Origin: Eriocheir sinensis
Taxonomy: Eukaryota > Arthropoda > Malacostraca > Decapoda > Varunidae
Assembly (NCBI RefSeq): GCF_024679095.1
Contig: NC_066513.1
Coordinates: 13,502,210 to 13,566,209, forward strand
Reading direction: 5' to 3'
Length of the DNA: 64,000 bases
Part shown: piece after piece, positions 28,741 through 40,020 of the stretch
How the letters are laid out: each line of letters opens with the position of its first letter
Numbering within the stretch: position 1 is the first letter of the stretch
Notes under the pieces: generated by a model
Seen by the model: the letters and a program-made list of their open reading frames with translations, nothing else
The model's database searches: none
What the model was told of the DNA's origin: nothing
Made by a program: the position numbers and the translations under genes

Positions 28741-29184
28741 CTGCCAAGTCTTACCTCGTCGATTTCCATTTTTTTTTTTGGCAAACTCTTTATCATTGTT
28801 AGCTACCATTTATTATTATTTTTTTTTTACTTGACGCTTTTCTTCGTTTTATCTTTTGGCTGCAGAGGGGGAGGGGAGGGGTAACCATTATAATCCAAAT
28901 TCTTCCTATTACTCTGTCCTACCTTCCCCCTCCCTCCCTCCCTCTTCTTGCCTCCCTGCCCCCGTCCTTCCTTTCCAGCTCAAGGTCGGACCGGAACTAA
29001 GGACTACACAATGAAAAAAAAATTGTGGCAGGAAAACGTGTAGGTAGAACTGACCATGACTGATGGCGGACTAGATAAGTAAACAAATAAATAAGATGAA
29101 CAAATAAGATAAACAAATAAACAAATAAAAGATATAGAGATAGAACTTATTTTTATTTATGCGGATTTTTTATTTATTTATCTA

Positions 29185-29240
29185 CTTTTGCCCTTGAGCT
29201 GCTTCCTTAACTGCAAAAAAAGAAAAAAAAGATGGATAGA
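29185..29240 (-). repeat. Dispersed CTCAAGGGCA-core repeat, copy 7 (core only)
   Basis: Minus strand TTTTTTGCAGTTAAGGAAGC, then AGCTCAAGGGCAAAAG. It is flanked by (GATA)/(AATA)-like low-complexity DNA at 29,080-29,480. Confidence 0.6.
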
Positions 29241-29575
29241 TAAACATAATGATAGATAGCCATGCAGATAAATAGATAAAGAGTCAGACAAATACATGTT
29301 CGATCGTTAAATGATTTGATAGTTAGTTAATAGGTAGTCCAATAGTACCCTTGTATAGTACCCTTAGTTAGATAGGTAGTTAGATGGGTAGTTTAATAGT
29401 TAGACAGTTTGAATTAGTTAGTTCGTTAATTTTACTGTATTCTGTATTTGTTTATTTATTTATTTATTTGGATTATTTTTTTGTTTTTGTCTTATTTTAT
29501 TTTGGTGTTTTTCTTTTTCTTTTTGTTTCTTTTTCCTTTTCTTTTCTTTATCTTTTTCTTTGTTTTCTTGCTGCT

Positions 29576-30400
29576 GTTTTTCTTTTTTGATGTTCTTTTA
29601 TTTCATATCATCCTCTTGTTGATGTTCATTGGTCTGGGTGAGCCGCTTTCCTCCCAGAAGAGACCCACCCATAATTTTGGTGATGTTAGTTAGGGGCCGA
29701 AAGGTGGATGATGTTTCTTATATTTTTCTTCTTTTGATGTGTTTTTCTTCTTGTTTTTCTTTTCCGATGTTTTTTTTCTGTTCTTTTCTTCTTATTTCTT
29801 TTCTTCGTGTTTTTTAATGTTCTTTTATTTCATATCATCCTCTTGTTGATGTTCTTCGTTGGTCTGGGTGAGCCGCTTTCCTCCCAGAAGAGACCCACCC
29901 ATAATTTTGGTGATGTTAGTTTGGGGCCGAATGGTGGATGATGTTTCTTTGTATGTTACTTTTCTTAATGTTGTTCTGTTATTGCTGTTACTTTTCTTTT
30001 CCGATGTTCTTTTGCTCTTTTTTCCCCTATTTTTTGGTGTTCTTTTTCATATCATCCCTCTTTGATGTTCTTGGGTCTGGATGAGCCTCTTTCTCCCCAG
30101 AAAAGACCCACCCATAATTTTGGTGATGTTAGTTTGGGGCCGAATAGTGGATGATGTTTCTTTTCATGTTACTTTTCTTGACGTTGTTCTGTTATTGCTG
30201 TTACTTTTCTTCTGCGATGTTTTTTCTCTTTTTCCCATTTTTTTGGTGTTCCTTTTTATATCATCCCTTTTTTATGTTCTTTGGTCTGGATGAGCCTCTT
30301 TCTCCCCAGAAAAGACTCACCCATAATTTTGAAGATGTTAGGGCCTGAAGGTGGATGATCTGTGTTTTTTCTTTTCTTTTCTTGATGTTTTGTTACTATA
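29576..30400. repeat. About 210-227-bp tandem repeat, 4 copies
   Basis: GGTCTGG(G/A)TGAGCC(G/T)C, CCCAGAA.AGAC.CACCCATA and GGGGCCGAA..GTGGATGATG recur at about 29,630, 29,860, 30,075 and 30,285. Spacing shortens from 227 to 215 to 210 bp. Between the conserved cores lies T-rich sequence. Short conserved frames exist but shift between units, so I do not call genes. Confidence 0.88.
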
Positions 30401-30490
30401 TTTTCCTTTTTCTTGTGTTCGTTTTTATTTTCCTTTTCTTTGGTGTTCCCATCACGTGGATTGTCTACGACATCTAAGGAGCACCACAAG

Positions 30491-31346
30491 CCCCGGTTTA
30501 TTGTTCGGAGTTTGCTCTCCTAGGCAGACTGCCTACCACGGCTGACGAGCTCCACCTGCCCGGGTTTATTGTTCGGAGTTTGCTCTCCTAGGTGTATTAC
30601 CTATGACGGCTCACGAGCCCAACCTGCCCGGGTTTTTTGTTCGGAGTTTGCTCTCCTAGGTGTATTACCTATGACGGCTCACGAGCCCAACCTGCCCGGG
30701 TTTATTGTTCGGAGTTTGCTCTCCTAGGTGAATTGCCTACCACGGCTAACGAACCTCACCTGCCCGGTTTTGTAATCGGAGTTTGCTCTCCTAGGTGAAC
30801 TGCTTGCGCTAACGACCTCCACCTGCCCGGGTTTGTAATCGGAGTTTGCTCTCCTAGATGAATTGCTTTCGCTAACGACCTCCACCTGCCCGGTTTTGTA
30901 ATCGGAGTTTGCTCTCCTAGGTGAACTGCTTACGCTAACGACCTCCACCTGCCCGGGTTTGTAATCGGAGTTTGCTCTCCTAGATGAACTGCTTTCGCTA
31001 ACGACCTCCACCTGCCCGGGTTTGTAATCGGAGTTTGCTCTCCTAGGTGAACTGCTTACGCTAACGACCTCCACCTGCCCGGTTTTGTAATCGGAGTTTG
31101 CTCTCCTAGATGAACTGCTTTCGCTAACGACCTCCACCTGCCCGGGTTTATTGTTCGGAGTTTGCTCTCCTAGGTGTATTGCCTAAGACGGCTCACGAGC
31201 CCCACCTGCCTGGTTTATTGTTCGGGTTTGCTCTCTAGGTGAATTGCCTACCACGGCTAACGAACCTCACCTGCCCGGGTTTGTTGTTCGGAGTTTGCTC
31301 TCCTAGGCATATTGCCTACCACGGCTAACGAGCCCCACCTGCCCGG
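30491..31346. repeat. 63/67-bp minisatellite, about 13 units, with dimeric higher-order structure
   Basis: The core GGAGTTTGCTCTCCTAGG recurs 13 times with CACCTGCCCGGGTTT between cores. Outer units are about 65-72 bp and carry ..ACGGCTCACGAG.. inserts. Central units (about 30,760-31,140) are about 63 bp and alternate between two types (GAACTGCTTACGCT and GAACTGCTTTCGCT), a 126-bp dimer. Because 63 is a multiple of 3 the minus strand stays open at 30,724-31,137 (RRANSDYK repeats). This is a consequence of unit length, not proof of a protein. Confidence 0.93.
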
Positions 31347-31663
31347 CGTTGTAGCCGAAAGATCTCCGGCACCTCCGTCGGGGTCCCGATGGACGCCGAG
31401 GCGCCCTGCCGGGGGCCCTCCAGTCCTGCCATGCTCGCCTGGGAGACCTTGGGCTCGCTGGCGCTCCACCGCCCCGCCGATTCGAATAGGGCGGATGCAA
31501 GAACTCGCTTCTTAAAACTACCAGACTGGATTATAAAATTAATCATAAATGCCGTGAAGGCGCCGGTCACCGCGTTTATCGGTTCTTGGAGGAAGGACCG
31601 ATGGGCCTCGGGGACGCGCACAAGCATCATAAGGAATCCTCGCCGCGGCTTCCGGCGCAGCAT
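31325..31663 (-). CDS. Unidentified GC-rich open frame after the minisatellite
   Basis: 112 codons on the minus strand, non-repetitive, with LMMLVRVPEAHRSFLQEPIN and AFMINFIIQSGSFKKRVLAS stretches. The + strand is also open over most of it (31,389-31,727, with DWIIKLIINAVKAP), so the coding strand is uncertain or neither is real. It is GC-rich relative to the T-rich DNA that follows, and its left end overlaps the last minisatellite unit. I do not recognise the protein. It lies within the hAT boundaries and could be a relic of another transposon or captured DNA. Confidence 0.25.
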   Translation of the reverse strand: MLRRKPRRGFLMMLVRVPEAHRSFLQEPINAVTGAFTAFMINFIIQSGSFKKRVLASALFESAGRWSASEPKVSQASMAGLEGPRQGASASIGTPTEVPEIFRLQRRAGGAR

Positions 31664-31869
31664 CCTTTTCCCTTTTCTTTCTTACTTCCAATTTTTCTTT
31701 TTAATTATATTTTCTTTCTCTGATTGACTGATTGATTGATTTTACATAGTAAGAATTGGTTCACCAATTAACGTCTTTCAGGTACATTGCATTCACACAC
31801 CTGCTAAGGGAGAACACCAGTGAGCGTTTTGACTCACGAGGACGGCCCACTAAAGTTTCCTTACATTTG

Positions 31870-32090
31870 TATTGGGCTGCCACTTCTCTTTAGTCGTCTG
31901 TTCCTCTATTTTTCTCTTCTTTATTTCATTCTATTTCTCTCTTTCTTTCATCCTTGTTCTCTATACATATATTTCTTTCAAACTTCTTCATCAGCCCCCT
32001 TTCCTTTCCATTCTCCCTCCCCTTCATCTCCCTCCATCCCTTTCATCCCCCTCGCCTCCCGCCCTTTGCTCTTTTTCTGTTATTATCACG
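31870..32090. repeat. Pyrimidine-rich tract
   Basis: C/T-rich low-complexity stretch; the S/F/L-rich frames here are artefacts. 31,730-31,870 is unique with no gene seen. Confidence 0.7.
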
Positions 32091-32160
32091 ACAGCTGTTT
32101 AATTTCTCTGCGGGGACTTTTTTTTTATGTTCGTGGATGTGACACTTTGCCAAGAATATT

Positions 32161-32391
32161 CTAGGGTGCTGTGCAACAACATGGACCATGGTCTACAATC
32201 TTGGAAACCTTTTCCTTTTGCATTTTTTTACATGGCATCCATGCCAGCTTAAACCTGGGGCCCATGACAGCTGCGGCAATGACATCAGTCCTCTCAAGAA
32301 ATGGATGCAACCTCTTTTTTGATAGGTGACTGTAGTGCATATGCCAAGTTAAAGCAGTAGATCGGTTTATTGTCTTTCTCGTCGTCTTCAC
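32161..32391 (-). pseudogene. hAT transposase central fragment
   Basis: The minus strand reads LSKKRLHPFLERTDVIAAAV then MGPRFKLAWM. The (A)A...(D/H)PRFKL.W block is a conserved segment of hAT transposases that precedes the C-terminal dimerisation domain. The frame ends soon after and its expected continuation to SERVFS is 7.4 kb away at 24,745. Only about 460 bp separate it from the right terminus, too little for the missing N-terminus (BED finger and first catalytic residues), so a deletion also occurred on this side. Together with the 24.6-kb piece it fixes the transposon's orientation as minus. Confidence 0.72.
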
Positions 32392-32724
32392 TCACATCTC
32401 ATCCCCTATGCCTCCCATTTCCGTGACGTCACACATTTTTGCGGGCGGATCCTTCTTCCGAGCCACCCATCCCTCAGTAACTCCCTAAATCCTCTCCTAC
32501 TCCTCCTCCATGTGACCTGAGGTTAATTTCCTCCTTACTCCCCGCCCTTAATTTTTTTCCTCCTCCGCCTTCAACCTTAATGTTCTCCTTACTCCGCTTT
32601 CCCCGTGATCTGACGTTAATCCTTTTCTCCTTCGCCATCAACCTTCATCTGTTTCCTCCTCCGCCTTAACGCGGCTTAACATTATTTCTTTTTCTATTTC
32701 CTTGACAGTATTTATCCTCCTCAA

Positions 32725-32852
32725 ATGGTTTTGACTCGAAATACAAATACAAAATACTTTTTTTCTGGGTGCCAAAATAAAAATAAAAATACATTAAAGT
32801 TGTATTTAAATACAATTCAAATACAAATACAATTGTATTTGATCCACCCCTG
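32725..32852. repeat. hAT right subterminal and terminal inverted repeat
   Basis: ATTTGTATTTAAATACA-type repeats ending in the terminus at 32,835-32,852. The inner part CGAAATACAAATACAAAATA at about 32,737 echoes the left subterminal repeats. Between 32,391 and 32,725 I see unique and pyrimidine-rich sequence, with no gene. Confidence 0.85.
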
Positions 32853-32872
32853 GTGTATGTATGTATATTTCT

Positions 32873-32984
<112 letters not shown>

Positions 32985-33094
32985 CCCTCCCTCCCTCAGG
33001 AATACTCGTCGCCCGGAGCCTCCAAGACTTACCTGGCCTCCTCACCTGTAATTCCCGCCTCATCTCTATTCTCGCGGTGTCCTGGCGCGGCACG

Positions 33095-35840
33095 TTCACT
33101 TTTTGCTACCCCCCCCCCCCCGTTTGAACCCCCCTTCCCTCTTCCATCCATCCCCCCATCACCTCAATCACCCCCTTCCTCCATCAACTTATCCTCTTCT
33201 CTCCCTTCCTTCTTTCCTCCTTTCCCTTTCCAGCATCTCCTCTCCCCCCTCCTCCCTGCCCCCTCCCTCCTCCCCCCTCCCCCTGCCCTCACTTCTTTTC
33301 TTCTTATTAACTTCTCTCTCCTCTCCTTTCCCTTCCTCCTTTCTCTTCAGTATCAAGATTCCTCCCTCCCTTTCCCTTCCTTTCTTTCCCTTTCTTCCCT
33401 TTCCTCCTCCATTAAAGTCTTTATCTCCCCTCCCCTTCTCTCCTTTCTCTTCTCCCGTTCCCTTTCCCTCTTCCTCTCCCTTCCCTCCCTCTCCTCCTCC
33501 ATTAACGTTGCTCTCTCCTACCCTTCTCCTCTTCCTCTTCCTCCTCTCATTTGCTTCCTCCATCAACATCGCTTTTCCCTCATTTACTCCTTCCCTCCCT
33601 CCCTCCGTCCGATCCTTTGCTTTTTTTTTTAATTGCCTCCATTACGTTTTTTTCTTTTCTCCGCCTCGACATCCATTACTCTTCCTCCGTTCATTTTCTT
33701 CCCTCCTTGTTTTGCTTTGCTCTCAAGTTTCGCTCCATTTCCTTTTTGTAATTCTTCTTCTTCTCGTTTTATTTTTTTGTCGTATCTCATTTTTTTTTCT
33801 TTTCATCGTCCTAAATTGCTCCTGTTATCATGATTTTACTTTTTCTTTTTTTTCTTTCGTCGTTATTTCGCTTCTCACGCTTTCTCCTCTTTCTCTGTGT
33901 ATCATTCTTCCATTTTCTTTTTTATCACTTATCACTCCTTTCCTCTCTCTTTCCTCTTCCATCAATTCATCTATTCTTCCCTCTCCCTAGTTCCCTCTTC
34001 CTCCTTTCCTTCCTTTCTCCATTCCACAGTCTTTATCACACTATTCTTCTATCGTACACTTTTCTTTTCCTTCATTTTCACACTCCTCACCTTTGTCAAG
34101 TCACCCCTCCCCGTCCATCTTCCATCTGTTTCTCCTTTCTCACCTCTTCCCTAATTCACAAAGGCACAAGGACATACGAAGACTTCACAAGGTAACTCCT
34201 GAAGATTGGTTGCTCCCTCGATTCCCTTCCCATCCATAAATGCATCTAATCTCCGTTTAAAAGTTGCTATCCCTTCTTTCTTTCCTTCTTTCCTATTCGC
34301 AGTCTTCTTATCACAGTATTCTCACACGTTTTATCTTCTTTTACTTCTTTCATCTGTCAGTTCAGTTCGCCTCCCCTTCACCCTTCCATCCTCTTCCATT
34401 ATTAGTTCCTCTTTTCGTACCATCTTTCCTTCTTCTAGTTTTATCACATCTTTTTTCCTCTTTCTCGTATTATCCTTCTTCCTTTGCTTACCTCCCGGCA
34501 TCACAGTCACTTCCACCTGTTGCTCATTTCTCTTTCCCGATCCTCCTCCTCCTCCTCCTCCTCCTCCTCCTCCTCCTCCTCCTCCTCCTCCTCCTCTCCT
34601 CCTCGCCCACGTTTTTCTCTCCTCCACACCATTCGCTCAACTCTCGCCCTTTTCTCTTTGCCTTCCAACTTTTCTTTTACTCTTTTTAACCCAGTTCCAG
34701 TTCCTGCTTTCCACTTTTCCTCATTTTATATTTACTTCTTATTTTTATCTTTTCTTTCCTCTGTGTCTATTTACTTTTTTTTTAACCCGTTTTCTCTTTT
34801 TTTTTTCCTCTTCCCATTCTCTCCATTCTTAACGTTTACTTCCTCTACGTCGTTATTTGTTATTTTATCCCTCGTTTAGTCTTTATTAGCGATGAGACGT
34901 ATAATGTTTTCTTCGTTGTTTATCTATGTTTGTTTGTTTGTTTGTGTTTACCTGTCTGCTTTAACTTTCTACCTTTCATTTCTTCTTCACTCCTCTTCGT
35001 TCCCTCTATTCCTCTTTCCCTTCCATCACACCCTCATTCTTGTATTTCCTTCTCCTCGTTTCTCTATTCTTCCTTCCCTTCCTTCACTCCCCTACTCTCA
35101 TATTTCTTTCACACATTCTTTCCCTTCTCCCTTCTCTCCCTCTTTGTGCCTTTTCATCCCTCCCCTCTCAATACTTCTTTAACTCACACCTTTCACTCTC
35201 TTTCTCTTCCTTCCCTTACCACCCAATACTCATCTTTGGTCTATATTATTCCATCTCCCTTTTCTCCTTCCCTTCCCCCTCTTTCTTATTCTTTTTGTCC
35301 TTATCCTACTCCCATCTGCTTCCTTCTAACTTGTTTTCTCTTCTGTCTTCTATTCCTGCGCCCTTCTCTTTTTCCCTTTCTCTCTTTCTCTCTTCTTCCT
35401 TTCATCCACCTATTTTCCTTTACTTATCTCTTTCTCACCCCCATCTTTCCTTCATTCCTCTATTATCTCTTTCTACCCCCAATAATTTCTTCCTACTTAC
35501 TCCTCCTTCATCATTCCTTTATTTCTATCTTCGTTATTTCTTCTTCTCATTATCATCCCTCCTCCCTCGCCTATACCGTCCTTTCCTTTCCTTTACTCTT
35601 CCTCCCTTTTCTCTTTCTTCCCTCTTCATTATTTCCTCCATCTACGTCACCATTCTTTTCCCTCTTTTCCTCACCTTTCTGTTCCTCGCCTCCAGCCTCC
35701 ACCTTTCCTCCATCTCTTCGTCACCTCTTCTTTCTTCTTCTCATTCTCTTCTTTCTCCCCCCTCTTCGTCACCACTTGCTTTTCCTCACTGCCTTTCCTT
35801 CTCCTCCTCCTCCTCACGCTGGTCCCCGCCTCCTCGTGCT
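33095..35840. repeat. Very long pyrimidine-rich region
   Basis: About 2.7 kb of C/T-rich DNA, with T-rich subregions (33.6-33.9 kb) and (CTC)n at about 34,540-34,596. Frequent CTCCTCCATTAA.GT and TTCCCTTCCTTT phrases suggest decayed tandem structure. The 295- and 308-residue frames here have S/F/L/P composition in several frames at once, which marks them as artefacts. No gene recognised. Confidence 0.85.
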
Positions 35841-35844
35841 GGCG

Positions 35845-36600
35845 GGCTCAAGGTAATGATTCAAGCTTTGTTTTCAAGGTAGTGATTCGCGGCTCGTCGG
35901 CTCACTCGCTCGCCGCCCATCTGTCCACGTCGCCTCCAGTTGAAGCCTTCCATGGGCTGTTTATTCTCTCTTGATTACGTTTTTAGCGGTTGCTGTTGCT
36001 CTTATGTTTTATGCTTCGTGGTTTGGTTGTTTATTCCTTCTTTATAATGTTTCTAGCGGTTGTTGTTATTCTTTTGTTTTTTCTCTATGGTTTGCCTGTA
36101 AGTTCTCTCTCTTGATATAATGTTTTTAGCTTTTATTCTTCTTTTTTTCTGACTTTTCTCTTTACTTCTTGGTTTTATTACTTTTGCTGTATTTATGTAC
36201 GTCGTTTGTTTTCCGTTTATGTTTTTTCTAGTTACATAAAGTATACAGTTTCGAGACCATGTTTTTTGCAGCTACATGAGAGGAATGGCTTTCTAGAGCT
36301 TTCCAGGAGGCAGAATATAAATTAAAGAGGTATTTTACTATGTCTGTGTCATTTTGTTCTTGCTGATTGTTTTTATGCGACAGTTCTTGCTTTCTCCTTC
36401 ACTCGCTTGCATTTACTTACAGCTGTTTATTTTTTCTCTTATTATCATGCAGCGTTCCATTAGTGTTGTTGTTTTTCTGAGTGCAGTGTTGCCACGTCGG
36501 CGCGTCCATTCTTATCTGGCATTTATCAGGGCAGCGACGGGATTAACGAGAGGGATTGTGCTGGCAGCGGTGAGTGACGTGTTTTGTGTTTGTGCCCTTT
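35845..36600. other. Unique T-rich stretch, no gene seen
   Basis: A short GC-rich opening (CTCAAGGTAATG and CAAGGTAGTG, both like 5' splice sites) is followed by T-rich sequence. Near 35,970-36,080 a GTTTTTAGCGGTTG.TGTT phrase occurs in two to three diverged copies. No recognisable coding region. Confidence 0.5.
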
Positions 36601-36603
36601 CCG

Positions 36604-36604
36604 T

Positions 36605-36659
<55 letters not shown>

Positions 36660-36692
36660 TTTTTTTCATGATAAGAGTAAGAGTAAACAACA

Positions 36693-36752
<60 letters not shown>
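36604..36752. repeat. Inverted dinucleotide pair: (GT)n - 35 bp - (CA)n
   Basis: GT at 36,604-36,656 and CA at 36,691-36,752 are complementary over about 50 bp. They flank a 35-bp spacer containing a T9 run and GATAAGAGTAAGAGTAA. In single-stranded form the arms could fold into a long hairpin. Confidence 0.92.
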
Positions 36753-36753
<1 letters not shown>

Positions 36754-37129
36754 CAGTAACTTCGAGGTTTTTATTTTATTTATTTTCCTTTGGCATAATT
36801 ATTTCATTTTTTCCTTCCTTCCCTTCTTCCTCCCTCTCACACCCTCTCGTTCCCCTTTCATCCTACTCTTTGCATCCTCTTCTCAACCTTTGTGTGTGTG
36901 TTTACAAGTACACGCAGACCTATATTAGAATGCGGGACTTAGGTTTTGTATACTGTTCATGGCAGCGGACTTTGTTGAATTCATTATAATCGTCAGTTTT
37001 GGTGAGTTTAAATCTTACCCCGACGATCATCCGATATGCTATTCCCGGAACACTCACGACTAAACTACCTCCGTATTGGTTTAGCAAATGGAATGTTAAT
37101 GCATCCACAAGCACCCACAGAGGCATGAT

Positions 37130-37915
37130 GAAAGCGCTGAGGGGAAGGGAAGGGGAGGGAAGGGACGGGAAGAGAAGGGAAGGGAATTAAGGAAAGGGAA
37201 GTTAAGACGAGGGAAGGGAATGCAAGGAAAGGGAAAGGAAGAGAACGGAAGAAAAGGGAAGAGAAGGAAGGAAAGGGAAAGGAAAGGGGATGGAAGGGAA
37301 GAGAAGGGAAGTTAAGAGGAAGGAAGGGAATGCAAGGAAAGGGAAAGGAAGGGAAGAGAACGGAAGAATAGGGAAGTGAAAGAAAGGGAAGAGAAGGAAG
37401 GAAAGGGAAAGGAAAGAAGGGAAGGGAAGGGAAGAGAAGGGAAGGGAATTATGGAAAGGGAAGTTAAGACGAGGGAAGGGAATGCAAGGAAAGGGAAAGG
37501 AAGGAAAGAGTACGGAAGAAAAGGGAAGTGCAAGAAAGGGAAGGGTAAGGAAAGGAGGGAAGGGAAGGGGATGGGAGGGAAGAGAATAGAAGGGAAGTGA
37601 AGTAGGGTAGTGATTTTTGGAAGGAAGGAAAGGATAGAGTGAAAGTAAATTGAGGATCATACACTAACCTGCTCGTTGCTTCGAAGGGAAGATATGAAGA
37701 GGGAAGGGAATGCAAGGAAAGGGAATGAAAGGGAAGAGAACGGAAGAAAAGGGAAGAGAAGGAAGGAAAGGGAAAGGAAAGGAGGGAAGGGAAGAGAATA
37801 GAAGGGAAGTGAAGTAGGGTAGTGATTTTTGGATATGTGGAAATAAGCGAGGAAGGAAAGGAGAGAGTGAAAGTAAATTGAAGATCATACCCTAACCTGC
37901 TCGTTGCTAGGTCGA
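37130..37915. repeat. Purine minisatellite (GGGAA-rich) with a longer duplicated unit
   Basis: GGGAAGGGAATGCAAGGAAA recurs at about 37,215, 37,325, 37,475 and 37,700. A longer unit is seen twice: GAAGTGAAGTAGGGTAGTGA, TTTTTGGA, GAGTGAAAGTAAATTGA and CCTGCTCGTTGCT, at about 37,590-37,680 and 37,805-37,912. Minus-strand S/F/P frames are artefacts. Confidence 0.85.
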
Positions 37916-37919
37916 TCAT

Positions 37920-37995
37920 CCGTGTCTTTTGCCCTTGAACCTGTGTTGGGTAAGTCATAGGTTAGGAGTGACATCTGCGGTATCACACTTTATCT
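37920..37995 (+). repeat. Dispersed GCCCTTGA(G/A)CCTGTG repeat, copy 2
   Basis: TTTGCCCTTGAACCTGTGTT, GGGTAAG, GTTAGGAGTGACATCTGCGG, TATCACA. Order and spacing match 19,185-19,262. Confidence 0.65.
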
Positions 37996-38139
37996 TCTGC
38001 AGGTTCCCCTAGGTACACATTTACTGACCAACCCGCAAGGGAGGATGAACAGTTGATTGGCCTGTGCGCCGACTGCCTTGGCCGAGATAAAACCCGTGTA
38101 CGCTGATTCATATTGCGTCTAGAACTGCAACCCACGCGC

Positions 38140-38406
38140 CACAGTAAAGTTTGATGGAGAGGAATTGGAAAGGGAAGTGATGTGATGGGACGTAGGAGAG
38201 GAAAACGGGATGAAGAGACGTAGGAGAGGAAAAGGGAATAGAGAGAATTTGGAAAGGAAAAATGAAGTGAAGAGAAGAGGGAAATGAAACTGAGGTGGAA
38301 GGGAACTGAGACGGAAAGGTAACGGAGGTGGATGGAAGTGGAAAAAGAGAGAAAGGTCGATAAAAATGGGAGAGTAATGGGAGACTAAGAGAAGCAAGAA
38401 AATAAA

Positions 38407-38457
<51 letters not shown>

Positions 38458-38650
38458 GTAGGAAATGGGAATGAGGAGGAAAGGGAAATGGATATCAGTG
38501 AAGGGAAGAGAGCAGAATGTAAAACGTTGTGTAATGAGTTCAAATCAGTCACTAGCTTCGGGCAGGAGGAGGAGGAAGAGGAGGAGGAGGAGGAAAAGGG
38601 TTAGAAGGAGGAGGAGGAGGAGAGAGCGAGGACGAAAGAGATACTTTGAC
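38140..38650. repeat. Purine-rich tract with (AG)22
   Basis: GGGAA/GGTGGAAG-rich sequence, (AG)n at about 38,411-38,454, and (GGA)n at about 38,562-38,640. 38,660-38,930 is unique and partly GC-rich (GGGCGTGGCC at about 38,800), with no recognised gene. Confidence 0.85.
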
Positions 38651-38999
38651 ACTTTTTAACCATTTCCCGTTTTTTTTTTTTGTAAGGGACGCGTTTCCCC
38701 GTTTCCGTTTTCTTTCTGGAGGGGTGACGGCGATATTTTCCACCCGTAACTCTACAAGTGGTGTTTTCCGTCGGTCGGGCGCTGCTAACATCCCGCGGGA
38801 GGGCGTGGCCGTGTCGGAAGGCGGCGCGGCTGAATAAGTTATGGCCTCGACCTGACCTCACCTGACCTGGCCTGGCTTTCGCGACCTGGTATAGCCTTGA
38901 CCCCCGTACGGCAACAAGCTGGATGGGTAACTTTAATTCTCCTCGCAGTTTCGCTTCCACTCTCTCTTTCTCCGTTTCTCTTTCTTTCTCTCTTCCTCT

Positions 39000-39483
<484 letters not shown>

Positions 39484-39484
39484 G

Positions 39485-39650
39485 CTCCCCTCGTCGTGCA
39501 TACTTTAAGGGCGCCCCGGAGCTGCCGCATCGACCAATGAGAACTCAAGCTGATGTTCTCTTGAGGCATGTTCCACCAATCAGGGCGAGGCGTGTTGGGC
39601 TGGGCAGGGGCACCTCCTCGGCACCTTTCCACCGACCTCTTGAATAGTTG
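39485..39650 (+). promoter_or_regulatory. Candidate CCAAT/GC-rich regulatory patch
   Basis: A non-repetitive GC-rich island directly after the TC tracts. It holds GACCAATGAG (about 39,531) and CACCAATCAG (about 39,575), both in the same orientation and about 44 bp apart, followed by GGGCGAGGCG and GGGCTGGGCAGGGG. Paired CCAAT boxes near GC boxes are common in TATA-less promoters, but no first exon is recognisable downstream. Regulatory role is inference. Confidence 0.3.
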
Positions 39651-39654
39651 ACAC

Positions 39655-40020
39655 GAAGGGAATGTTTCCAGTAGATTATAGAGATTTCATTATTTCTCTT
39701 TTTTCTCTCTTATGATGTGTTTGAAAAGTGATTGTCAGTCTTGTTTATCGAAGTGGAGATTTTTTTTGTGTGTGTGTGTGTGCGTGCGTGTGTGTGCTCG
39801 CCCAATGTAGCGCTCCTTTGAGAAACTTCTGTAAAAATTAAGTGAAAAAATCTTGGGAGGAAAGGAAACTATTGTCTTTTTTCTCTCTCCGTCCCCTGAT
39901 TTTTCCTCCGACGGAATGGTTAAGGTTAATGAGAGAGTACCGTACCGAGAGAGAGAGAGAGAGAGAGACTGATTGACTTAATAATACAGACGGTAGGGGA
40001 CGGTGAGTGTCTTAACAAGA
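39655..40020. other. Unique sequence with short SSRs, no gene seen
   Basis: Contains a short T7-(GT)n at about 39,760-39,795 and (GA)9 near 39,950. No coding or RNA gene recognised. Confidence 0.5.

Noticed and set aside
30724..31137. 137-residue repeat protein (RRANSDYK units)
   Set aside because: It arises from a 63-bp minisatellite unit. Outer units with other lengths break the frame and no start or domain context exists.
33103..35856. Several 250-308-residue frames that might be membrane proteins (L/F/S-rich)
   Set aside because: Pyrimidine-rich DNA always encodes L, F, S and P without stops. Overlapping frames of equal length and no charged or conserved blocks argue against coding.
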